64,000 nt of DNA from WTGJ01 sp965237765 (GTDB taxonomy: Bacteria > Chloroflexota > Anaerolineae > Aggregatilineales > Phototrophicaceae). Below, in pieces: positions 23,958 through 31,000 of this stretch. Both the position numbers and the translations under genes were made by a program. The stretch spans positions 62,001-126,000 of the forward strand of contig OZ250157.1 in NCBI GenBank assembly GCA_965237765.1, read 5' to 3'. Within the stretch, counting starts at the first letter, position 1; the number at the start of each line of letters is the position of its first letter. The notes beneath the pieces were generated by a model. That model was not told the origin of the DNA. It worked only from the letters and a program-made list of their open reading frames with translations, and ran no database searches.

Positions 23958-24503
23958 ATAGCCAGTTCGGAATATCGTATCAATCAGGATATCCGCGCTT
24001 ACGAAGTGCGCATCATCTCGGAAAGCGAAGGAAACCTCGGTGTCTTCTTGCTTGACGAAGCAATTGAGATGGCCAGCCGACGAGATTTGGATTTGGTCGA
24101 GGTTTCACCAAATGCTGATCCGCCGGTGTGTCGAGTGATGGACTATGGCAAGTTCATCTACGAAAAACGCCGTCGCGAGCGCCGCGCACGCAAACTGCAG
24201 AAAATGGTGGAAGTCAAGGGTGTTCGCTTGCGACCCAAAACGGATGGCTACCACCTCGGCTTCAAGGTCAAAGAAGCGCGCCGCTGGCTAAACGAAGGTA
24301 AGAAAGTAAAGGTGACCATCCTATTCCGTGGGCGCGAACGGAGCTTTCCGGAAATTGGGCAAGAGCGGATGAAGAAGATTGCCGAAGAATTGAAAGACGT
24401 GGGAAGCATCGAGCAAATGCCCAATATGGAAGGACGCACGATGAATATGCTCCTCACACCTCTCAACGAACCTCCAGAACACACGAGCAACGAGGCGAAC
24501 TAG
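23958..24503 (+). CDS. infC: Translation initiation factor IF-3, apparent ATA start
   Basis: Binds the 30S subunit and checks initiator tRNA and start codon. The protein begins ASSEYRINQDIRAYEVRIISE after the start codon, with the N domain, a lysine-rich linker (KKVKVTILFRGRE region) and the C domain ending before a short tail. There is no ATG, GTG or TTG near the conserved N-terminus. ATA at 23958 lies six bases after GAGGAG, whereas the CTG at 23955 is only three bases away. Rare start codons in infC are known to allow IF-3 autoregulation (E. coli uses AUU), so ATA is likely functional. It is followed by rpmI. Confidence 0.93.
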   Translation: MASSEYRINQDIRAYEVRIISESEGNLGVFLLDEAIEMASRRDLDLVEVSPNADPPVCRVMDYGKFIYEKRRRERRARKLQKMVEVKGVRLRPKTDGYHLGFKVKEARRWLNEGKKVKVTILFRGRERSFPEIGQERMKKIAEELKDVGSIEQMPNMEGRTMNMLLTPLNEPPEHTSNEAN

Positions 24504-24511
24504 AATTCACC

Positions 24512-24748
24512 GTGGCGAAAAAATACAAGCTGAAAACGCATAAAGCGACCGCGAAGCGCTTCCGCGTAACAGGCAGTGGCAAAGTCTTGCGCACCAAAGG
24601 CGGTAAGAGCCATTTTCGCCGCCGCACTTCCAGCCGCGTCAAAGCCAAGCTAGGCAAAATGCTCGAAGTCGAGAACAATAAAGATGCGAAACGTGTCCGT
24701 CGCCTCGCACCCTATTTGAAGAAATACAAAGCCAATCCGCCTTCCTGA
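24512..24748 (+). CDS. rpmI: 50S ribosomal protein L35
   Basis: A small basic ribosomal protein, second gene of the classical infC-rpmI-rplT operon. It reads MAKKYKLKTHKATAKRF, with GKVLRTKGGKSHFRRR in the middle, as in the family. Translation starts with GTG at 24512, eight bases after infC ends. At 78 residues it is about ten longer than usual, owing to its C-terminal end. Confidence 0.95.
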   Translation: MAKKYKLKTHKATAKRFRVTGSGKVLRTKGGKSHFRRRTSSRVKAKLGKMLEVENNKDAKRVRRLAPYLKKYKANPPS

Positions 24749-24769
24749 GGCGCATGCTAGGAGCCATAC

Positions 24770-25132
24770 ATGACACGCAGCAGCACCGGCATCGTTCGCC
24801 GCCGCCGTCATAAAAAGATCATCAAACTGGTCCGGGGGCAATGGGGCACGCGCGGGCGACTCTTCAAGCGCTCCAACGAGGCGATGCTCAAGAGCCTCTT
24901 CTATTCCTATCGCGATCGGCGCGCGCGGCGGCGGGATATGCGCCGCCTTTGGATCACGCGCATCAACGCAGCCTCGCGCCAACACGGCCTCAGTTACAAC
25001 CGCTTCATCCATGGCCTCAAGCGCGCTTCCGTCGAGCTGGACCGCAAGTCGCTCGCTGAGTTGGCGGTGCGCGATGCGGAAGCCTTTGCCCAACTGGCAG
25101 CGCTGAGCGCGGAACAACAGGCCCAAGCATAA
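24770..25132 (+). CDS. rplT: 50S ribosomal protein L20
   Basis: A 120-residue basic protein required early in 50S assembly. It starts MTRSSTGIVRRRRHKKIIKL and contains the family stretches RGRLFKRSNEAMLKSLFYSYRDRR and LWITRINAASR. In many bacteria L20 represses its own operon; no leader structure for that is evident here. TAGGAGCC precedes the ATG. Confidence 0.96.
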   Translation: MTRSSTGIVRRRRHKKIIKLVRGQWGTRGRLFKRSNEAMLKSLFYSYRDRRARRRDMRRLWITRINAASRQHGLSYNRFIHGLKRASVELDRKSLAELAVRDAEAFAQLAALSAEQQAQA

Positions 25133-25245
25133 GCAGCGAACGCGGGCGAACAGAGCTCGCAACCGTCATACAAAGTTCGCGAAACCAATACGTCCGCCAA
25201 GCGCGCGCCCTACTGTCTTCGGCGCGCGCGCGGGCTCAAGCTGGT

Positions 25246-25929
25246 TTGCTGGCGCTCGAAGGGGAACGACTCATCGACACCGCGCTCGCCAGCGGACACC
25301 AACCAACGTACGTCCTCCATCACCCCGAATATTCCGGGCCAACACTGGCCGCATTGCGCGAAACTAATGTCCGCTGCCTGCTGATCAACCCCACCCTGCT
25401 GGCGCGACTATCTGATGTCGAAACGCCAGCAGGCATCCTCGCGGTCTTCCCTGAGCCGCAACTCCCCCCACCCAAGAAGATCGAGCGCGCCCTGATCCTG
25501 GATGCGGTCCGCGAGCCGGGCAACCTGGGCGCAATCCTGCGAACTGCAGTCGGCGCCGGGGTGGACATCGTCTTGCTCGCCCCCGAATGCGCAGACTCCT
25601 TCAATCCAAAGGCGGTACGAGCCGCAGCGGGCGCGCATTTCCGCATCCCGCTTCGCCGCCTCAACTGGGAGGAAATCGCCGCCGCAAGTGGTGAGCAGCG
25701 GATTTACCTGGCCGATTCGTCTGCTGGCGCAGATTACTCCACGCTCGATTGGGCGCGCTTGCCCTGGGCGCTCATTGTCAGCAACGAAGCACATGGCCCC
25801 AGCACTACTGCCCGCCGGCTTGCGACAGAACGTCTGCGCATCCCTCTGGCGAACGAGACCGACTCGCTGAACGTAGCGGCGGCGGCGGCCGTGCTCCTTT
25901 TTGAAGCGCGCCGCCAGGCCGCTCTCTAG
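25246..25929 (+). CDS. TrmH/SpoU-family RNA 2'-O-methyltransferase
   Basis: A SPOUT-class methyltransferase of tRNA or rRNA. The knot motifs are visible: LDAVREPGNLGAILRTAVGAG, then LIVSNEAHG, then IPLANETDSLNVAAAAAVLLFE. The TTG at 25246 is the first canonical start, but the family N-terminus is already running there (LALEGERLI). The same frame continues upstream with a plausible substrate-binding N-terminus, IQSSRNQYVRQARALL, from ATA at 25168. So the real start is probably upstream and non-canonical. It follows rplT. Confidence 0.88.
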   Translation: MLALEGERLIDTALASGHQPTYVLHHPEYSGPTLAALRETNVRCLLINPTLLARLSDVETPAGILAVFPEPQLPPPKKIERALILDAVREPGNLGAILRTAVGAGVDIVLLAPECADSFNPKAVRAAAGAHFRIPLRRLNWEEIAAASGEQRIYLADSSAGADYSTLDWARLPWALIVSNEAHGPSTTARRLATERLRIPLANETDSLNVAAAAAVLLFEARRQAAL

Positions 25930-25930
25930 C

Positions 25931-27067
25931 TCACGCTTCGCAACACCAATCACAGAGTATTGCCGCCATCAAAGCCGCCCGCCTTGGCAGGCTATCGATG
26001 ACGACATGTTCATGTAGCGCATGCAGGCCATCGCCCTGCGGCCCACAACCATCCAAGGTCGGGATTCCCAACGCGGCCGTTATGTTGCCGTCAGAACCGC
26101 CGCCGCTGCTGCCCTCGCGGATCGTCAAGCCGTGTGCGCCGGCGATCCGCTGTACCTGCTCGACAACAGCCGCTGATCGCTCTAGCGGCGCGCGCGCGGA
26201 ATTGTTGATGACCTTCACCTCGGCGCCGGGCATCTGTGGCTGCAGGGACATCATCTTCTCGCGCGTGGTATCCCAGGCAGCGGTCGTCACCGTACGCACA
26301 TCCACCTGCGCGCTCGCGTGTGGCGCGATGACATTGACCGCGATCCCCCCTTCGCACATATCGACCGAGACGCTGGTGCCCCGCCGCAAATCATTGAATG
26401 AATCAATTGCTAGGATCTGTCGCGCCAGTTCGACGACGGCATTGATGCCCTGCTCGGGCGCGTTGCCAGCGTGGGAAGGCAAGCCTTTCACTTCAACTGT
26501 GTACGTGCCGACGCCTTTGCGCGCTGTCTTCAGCGCTTCGTTGGGCAAAGCCGGCTCCATCACCAGCACCAAGCCACAGTCACGCGCGACTTCTACGATG
26601 AGGTCTTCGGAATGCGGACTCCCTATCTCCTCATCGGTCGTCATCAGGAACAGGATTGGCCGTTCTGGGAGGAGACCTAGTTCTTGTAGACCACGGATGG
26701 CGCTGAGCGCGACGGTGATGCCGCCCTTCATATCGACCGCCCCTGGCGCGAAATACTTTCCATCTTCAACACGTGGCGGCCGCTCAGCCAGCGTACCAGC
26801 CCGCCAGACCGTATCGCTATGCATGAGAAAGAGCAGCGGCTTGCCGGGCGTCCCAGCGTTCCAACGCACCAGCAGGCGATCGCCTACGATCTTATGCGGA
26901 TATTCGCGGACATCTGCGCCCATAGTCGCCAACGTTTCTGCCATATGCGCTGTCATCCGGTCAACATGGGCTTTCTCCTGCGTGAAAGTCTCGAAAGCGA
27001 CGAGCTGTTCCATCTGCGTAAGCATGGCCGTTCGTTGTGTCCGGAAATGTTTGAGCAAATCAGTCAT
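25931..27067 (-). CDS. M20-family metallopeptidase (carboxypeptidase G2-like)
   Basis: A 378-residue zinc exopeptidase or amidase. Metal ligands: MHSDTVW, GAVDMKGG, TTDEEIG (catalytic Glu and ligand), VMEPAL, and HALHEHV near the C-terminus. The dimerisation domain lies in the middle (VEVKGLPSHAGNAPEQGINAV split). The start at 27067 follows GAGGATGCC. No signal peptide is seen. It converges with the TrmH gene and lies 19 bases downstream of the solute-binding lipoprotein gene. Confidence 0.9.
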   Translation of the reverse strand: MTDLLKHFRTQRTAMLTQMEQLVAFETFTQEKAHVDRMTAHMAETLATMGADVREYPHKIVGDRLLVRWNAGTPGKPLLFLMHSDTVWRAGTLAERPPRVEDGKYFAPGAVDMKGGITVALSAIRGLQELGLLPERPILFLMTTDEEIGSPHSEDLIVEVARDCGLVLVMEPALPNEALKTARKGVGTYTVEVKGLPSHAGNAPEQGINAVVELARQILAIDSFNDLRRGTSVSVDMCEGGIAVNVIAPHASAQVDVRTVTTAAWDTTREKMMSLQPQMPGAEVKVINNSARAPLERSAAVVEQVQRIAGAHGLTIREGSSGGGSDGNITAALGIPTLDGCGPQGDGLHALHEHVVIDSLPRRAALMAAILCDWCCEA

Positions 27068-27086
27068 GGCATCCTCGTGAGTTGAC

Positions 27087-28343
27087 TCATGGTTGCGGTT
27101 CGTATTGTGCGGCGGTGGCGGCCAGCGCAGCTTCGGTGTTGACCTCGCCCTGCGCAAGGGCAACGAAATTGCGGAGGATCAGCGCGGCCAACGCGTCGTC
27201 AACGCTTTCTGCCTGAGGTGCGCGAGACAATGCAGCCAGCGCAAAGCGCTCATAATCACCTGTAGCTTCGGCGGTCAGTGCCGATTGCCTTGCTGGGAGA
27301 GCCGCGACCGCGTGAAGGTAGGTGCTCTGTCGCGCTGCGTCCAACATCCAGAGCGCGAATGCGCGCGCGATTTGTTGCCGTTCCATCTCCGCATTTGGCA
27401 GGACCCAATACCAGGCATCCACCAGGGCCAATTCAGCTCCTTGGCTGCTGGGTATTGGCGCGAAGCCGAGTGTGTCACCATCGGCGCGGCGGCGCAAATA
27501 TTCGTCGGAAGTTGTTAGCCAGGCCGACGCGCCCGGCTCACCATCCGCCAGCGACACGACGATTCCCAACGAAAAGGCGAATTCGTAGAAGGCGAATAGC
27601 TCCTCAAGCGCCGCCGGTTGGTAAGGCTGTGCGAGATCAGCGTCCACTATTTCCCGCGCTGCTGCATATTGAGCGACCAGCAATTCGCGAATCGGCACGC
27701 TTTCCTCAAGCGGCAGAGCAATGGACTGGCCGCGCTCCAAAATAGCCGCATAGCTGAAATCAACAGTCCCCACTTGTATCTTCTCAGTGTCATATACAAG
27801 GTGAGTGAGGATCAGGCCATAGGGCAAACCGTAACGAACGCCGTTCAACTCACCGCCGGCCAATGCGGCTGGAGGAATATCGGCGAGGAACTCTGGTGGC
27901 GCATCCGGCCAGGCGTGGATTATGCCTGTTTGCGCCGCTAAGAGCAATTCCTCACGTCGCAATAGCATCACATCCGGAATTGCGGCGGGCGCGACTTCGC
28001 TTGCGTTGCGCAACGTGGAAAAGATTCCCCCCTCCCCTTCGGCCGCTTTGATGCGCCAATCAACGAGAGCGCCTGGCCCCGAATTCTCAAAATCTCGTAT
28101 GCTTTGTTCGAATATTTCGCCGGCCACCTCGTCTTGTGACGCGGTGAGGGAAACTGGCAGCCAAAATAGGAGCGGCGCGGTTTCCACTGGAGCGGGCGGT
28201 AGTGTGGGTATCGCCGTGTTCATTGGCGCGCTCATCGTGGCGACAAGCGGCAACGCCTCTGTACTATCGCTCGTCTGCCCACAGGCAACACTCATCCAGC
28301 TGCAGAAGATGAATAGCACGAGGCGAAGCGATTTGTGGGGCAA
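27087..28343 (-). CDS. Extracellular solute-binding lipoprotein
   Basis: A 418-residue exported lipoprotein (signal peptide with lipobox SVAC at about 18-21), followed by a Thr/Pro-rich linker and a type-2 periplasmic binding fold similar to sugar-binding ABC receptors. Landmarks are the region around FEQSIRDFENSGPGALVDW and GVRYGLPYGLILTHLVYDTEK split by variable loops. No permease or ATPase gene is adjacent. It may therefore serve a transporter elsewhere, or be tied functionally to the M20 peptidase gene just downstream. Confidence 0.8.
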   Translation of the reverse strand: MPHKSLRLVLFIFCSWMSVACGQTSDSTEALPLVATMSAPMNTAIPTLPPAPVETAPLLFWLPVSLTASQDEVAGEIFEQSIRDFENSGPGALVDWRIKAAEGEGGIFSTLRNASEVAPAAIPDVMLLRREELLLAAQTGIIHAWPDAPPEFLADIPPAALAGGELNGVRYGLPYGLILTHLVYDTEKIQVGTVDFSYAAILERGQSIALPLEESVPIRELLVAQYAAAREIVDADLAQPYQPAALEELFAFYEFAFSLGIVVSLADGEPGASAWLTTSDEYLRRRADGDTLGFAPIPSSQGAELALVDAWYWVLPNAEMERQQIARAFALWMLDAARQSTYLHAVAALPARQSALTAEATGDYERFALAALSRAPQAESVDDALAALILRNFVALAQGEVNTEAALAATAAQYEPQP

Positions 28344-28424
28344 ACGACCCTCTACCTGATGAAAGGGCAGCGGCCATTATAGCGAGCGAGATGCGTCTAT
28401 AGGAAGTAGGGCACAGCGGCCTCG

Positions 28425-28853
28425 CTAAGTTATGCTGGCGAGGGCGATGTCTCCTGGCGCCGGGCTGGCTTGCGACGATAGCGCGAGCGGCAACGCATGC
28501 TGGAATGGCGGGCGCTCGCGGCACAAGCGCTTACGCGGATCGACTTGCGCGTATTCGCGGACATCCGTCAGCGCGTTCTCGAAACCAGCAAGCAAGTCGT
28601 CGTCGCTACCCTTATAACGCCGCAGGGTTTGCAAGCTGCAGGCGTGGCAACCGCGCATTGCCCGGTAGCAATCGGTCTCACAATCCATACAACCATTCAT
28701 GCGCATCATGAAGAGCATGAACGCCAATCGTTCTTCGTGCTGCGCAGGCAAATCTTCGACGCGCTGCACGAGCTGTTGCCACTGCCAACCACGTTTGTCT
28801 TCCAAGAGTGGGATCGCGTCTTCTGGGAAGAGCAAAGCGTTTTCGGTGTACAT
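28425..28853 (-). CDS. Cys-rich protein of unknown function
   Basis: A 142-residue cytoplasmic protein. AAAGGGG is placed ideally before the ATG, which supports a real gene. The centre holds a cysteine cluster, NGCMDCETDCYRAMRGCHAC, with six Cys and one His. It could bind zinc or an iron-sulfur cluster. The surrounding helical sequence (WQWQQLVQRVEDL, ENALTDVREYAQV) gives no known family to me. It is flanked on the same strand by the HNH gene and the solute-binding protein gene. Confidence 0.75.
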   Translation of the reverse strand: MYTENALLFPEDAIPLLEDKRGWQWQQLVQRVEDLPAQHEERLAFMLFMMRMNGCMDCETDCYRAMRGCHACSLQTLRRYKGSDDDLLAGFENALTDVREYAQVDPRKRLCRERPPFQHALPLALSSQASPAPGDIALASIT

Positions 28854-29006
28854 CGCTACCCCTTTGCCTTCTGCGCTCTTATGACCAGACTGCGCGTTTG
28901 TGAAATCTTAACGCAATCCAAACTTTACGAACCTATAGTGCGGGATATGACCAGATTAGGCAAGCAATTCGATCCGATGTTAAGAAACTGTAATGCCGTA
29001 TATGTG

Positions 29007-29558
29007 TTACAGCTCGATATATCGTCGCCAGACCGACGGTCCGCTGCCATAGGCGATAACCAGGTAAGAGGTACGCGGCCGTTTCGGTTCCCAGAGCAAG
29101 CGCATGCCGGCTTCATGCGGCATCTTGCCCCCTTTACGGTGATTGCAACGAAAACAGGCACAGGCTGTATTCGTCCAGACATCGCTACCGCCACGAGAAC
29201 GCGGCACGATATGGTCGATCGTGAAGTCAGCCTTGTTCATTGGCCGTTGCAGGTACAGTTCGCCCAGGCGGATGCCACAATAGATGCAACGATGCCCATC
29301 GCGTTCCAGCACGCTCTTTCTGCACCAATGCGCGCGGCGACGCGGCACGTTCACGAAGCGTTGCAAGGCGATCACCGAAGGTACGGGGAAATGGCGAGAT
29401 ACGCTACGCAGCACCTCGCCCGTCTCCTCCACAATTACTGCCTTACCTTCCAACAATAGGTTCAACGCGCGCGGCAAGGAAATGACGATGAGCGGCTCCC
29501 AATTGCCCCCGTTCAGCAGCAAGACGCGCCGTTCCAGCACCCAACTGACAGCCAACAT
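29007..29558 (-). CDS. HNH endonuclease-like protein
   Basis: A 183-residue protein. The N-terminal half (MLAVSWVLERRVLLLNGGNWEPL) is the extension common in bacterial HNH proteins of this type. The HNH domain has ERDGHRCIYCG, then TIDHIVPRSRGG, then CACFRCNHRKGG, with two CxxC zinc knuckles and the catalytic His. The ATG at 29558 has GGGAG upstream, and the conserved part begins there although the frame is open to 29690. Such standalone HNH proteins are widespread; their role is unknown. Confidence 0.85.
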   Translation of the reverse strand: MLAVSWVLERRVLLLNGGNWEPLIVISLPRALNLLLEGKAVIVEETGEVLRSVSRHFPVPSVIALQRFVNVPRRRAHWCRKSVLERDGHRCIYCGIRLGELYLQRPMNKADFTIDHIVPRSRGGSDVWTNTACACFRCNHRKGGKMPHEAGMRLLWEPKRPRTSYLVIAYGSGPSVWRRYIEL

Positions 29559-29703
29559 GAACTCCGAACTCTCCCAATGCCCAAATAATAGCGCAAGTGG
29601 CAGCGCCATACCCTTGCAATACCGCCTATTTCGCTGCATACTGCCGCACATGGCGATGAAGGAGACAGTCCGCCTTGCGCGAGTTTCCACTCGCGCCTCG
29701 TAA

Positions 29704-29930
29704 CGTCAGAGAAACGGGCGCCTTTGACTGCGAGCCCCGTCCGTTGCGAGTGGTAGAATTCCCTCCCGAGCCGATGGGGGAACGGTTGCGCCATCGCATC
29801 CCAGTAGTCCATCCGTAGGCCCGGCGCTAACGGGCAGCGAGTGCTCGGAGGATCTCCGGGAAGCAGGGTGGTACCGCGCGAGTGAGCCTTCACTCCCGTC
29901 CCTGGATCGATCGGGGGCGGGTTTTGCTTG
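29704..29930 (+). promoter_or_regulatory. T-box leader, Phe-specific, upstream of pheST
   Basis: A tRNA-sensing riboswitch. The hallmark T-box AGGGTGGTACCGCG lies at about 29865-29878, and the matching CGTCCCT of the antiterminator at 29898-29903. In the stem I region the sequence AGTGGTAGAATTCCC holds a TTC triplet (29759-29761) at the expected specifier position, which would pair with tRNA-Phe (GAA). It should allow pheST transcription when tRNA-Phe is uncharged. Stem I boundaries are approximate. Confidence 0.88.
29895..29925 (+). terminator. T-box intrinsic terminator
   Basis: CCCGTCCC pairs with GGGGGCGGG around the loop TGGATCGATC, followed by TTTT. The left arm is shared with the antiterminator, as expected for a T-box switch. 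It ends 29 bases before the pheS start codon. Confidence 0.8.
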
Positions 29931-29953
29931 TCGGCAGCGATAAAGGGACGGAC

Positions 29954-30988
29954 ATGCAACACGAGTTGGAATCCATACGAGAGCGGGCAATTCGGGACCT
30001 CGCGGAAACTCATGACGACGAAAGCCTACACGCCTGGGAAATCGCTTATATCGGACGGCGCGGCGCGTTAACCGCCGTCATCCGCGAGACCAGCCAACTC
30101 GACGCGAGCGAACGGCCAGCCTTCGGCAGGCGCGCCAACGCGATCAAGGGTGAGCTGGGCGAAATGCACTCGGCCCGTGCCGAGCTATTCCGAGAGCGTG
30201 CCCTCTTGCATGACCTGGAACATGGCGATATCGACGTCACGCTACCCGGGCGGCTGCGGCAACGCGGTGGCATCCACCCCACCACGCAAACCCTGCGCAA
30301 TTTCTACGAAATCTGGAGCGAAATGGGCTTTCAGGTCTTCCGCTCGCGGGAGGTGGAAGACGACGCGCACAACTTCGAGATGTTGAACTTTCCGCCCCAC
30401 CATCCTGCGCGGGATATGCAGGATTCCTTCTATACCGACCGCGATGACGTGATCCTGCGCACGCACACCTCCCCCGGGCAAATCCGCGCCATGCGCGCAC
30501 TCAGCGGCGGCGGCACAAAACCCATTCGCGTCATCCTGCCCGGCATGTGCTTCCGCTATGAGCAAATCTCGGCGCGTTCGGAAGTGCAGTTCACTCAGGT
30601 GGAAGGCCTCGCAGTCGGCCGCGCGCTTCGATTCAGCGACTTGAAGGGCACCATCCACGAATTCGCGCGACGCATGTTTGGCGACGAAGCGCGCGTGCGC
30701 TACCGCGCCAGCTACTTTCCCTTCACCGAGCCGAGCATGGAAGTGGATGTCGAGTGCTTCCTATGCGGCGGAGTGGGTTGCTCCGTCTGCAAGCACAGCG
30801 GCTGGCTGGAAGTCGCTGGTAGCGGGATGGTGCACCCCGTCGTGCTTCGCAACGGTGGCTATGACCCCGCCGAATGGAGCGGCTTCGCATTCGGTATGGG
30901 ACCTGAACGGCTGACCATGCTCAAGCACGATATCCGCGACATTCGCTATTTCTGGGGGAACGACAGCCGTTTCCTCGAGCAGTTTTAA
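29954..30988 (+). CDS. pheS: Phenylalanine-tRNA ligase alpha subunit
   Basis: The catalytic subunit of the alpha2-beta2 enzyme, 344 residues. It has an N-terminal coiled coil and class II motifs: GIHPTTQTLRNFYEIWSEMGF, MQDSFYTDRDDVILRTHTS, FRYEQISARSEVQFTQVEG and FAFGMGPERLTMLKH, each visible as separate blocks. A Cys cluster, ECFLCGGVGCSVCKHSGW, seen in several phyla, interrupts the motif 2-3 region. AAAGGGACG precedes the ATG at 29954. Control is by the T-box; pheT follows 12 bases later. Confidence 0.97.
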   Translation: MQHELESIRERAIRDLAETHDDESLHAWEIAYIGRRGALTAVIRETSQLDASERPAFGRRANAIKGELGEMHSARAELFRERALLHDLEHGDIDVTLPGRLRQRGGIHPTTQTLRNFYEIWSEMGFQVFRSREVEDDAHNFEMLNFPPHHPARDMQDSFYTDRDDVILRTHTSPGQIRAMRALSGGGTKPIRVILPGMCFRYEQISARSEVQFTQVEGLAVGRALRFSDLKGTIHEFARRMFGDEARVRYRASYFPFTEPSMEVDVECFLCGGVGCSVCKHSGWLEVAGSGMVHPVVLRNGGYDPAEWSGFAFGMGPERLTMLKHDIRDIRYFWGNDSRFLEQF

Positions 30989-31000
30989 TTCGGAGGAAAT

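Noticed and set aside
25998..27080. Plus-strand ORF of 360 codons
   Set aside because: It lies opposite the M20 peptidase gene whose metal ligands are all present; the sense reading is Ser/Arg-rich with no motif.
28497..29459. Long plus-strand ORF of 320 codons
   Set aside because: It is antisense to the Cys-rich gene and the HNH gene, both of which have family motifs or a strong ribosome site; its own translation shows no domain.
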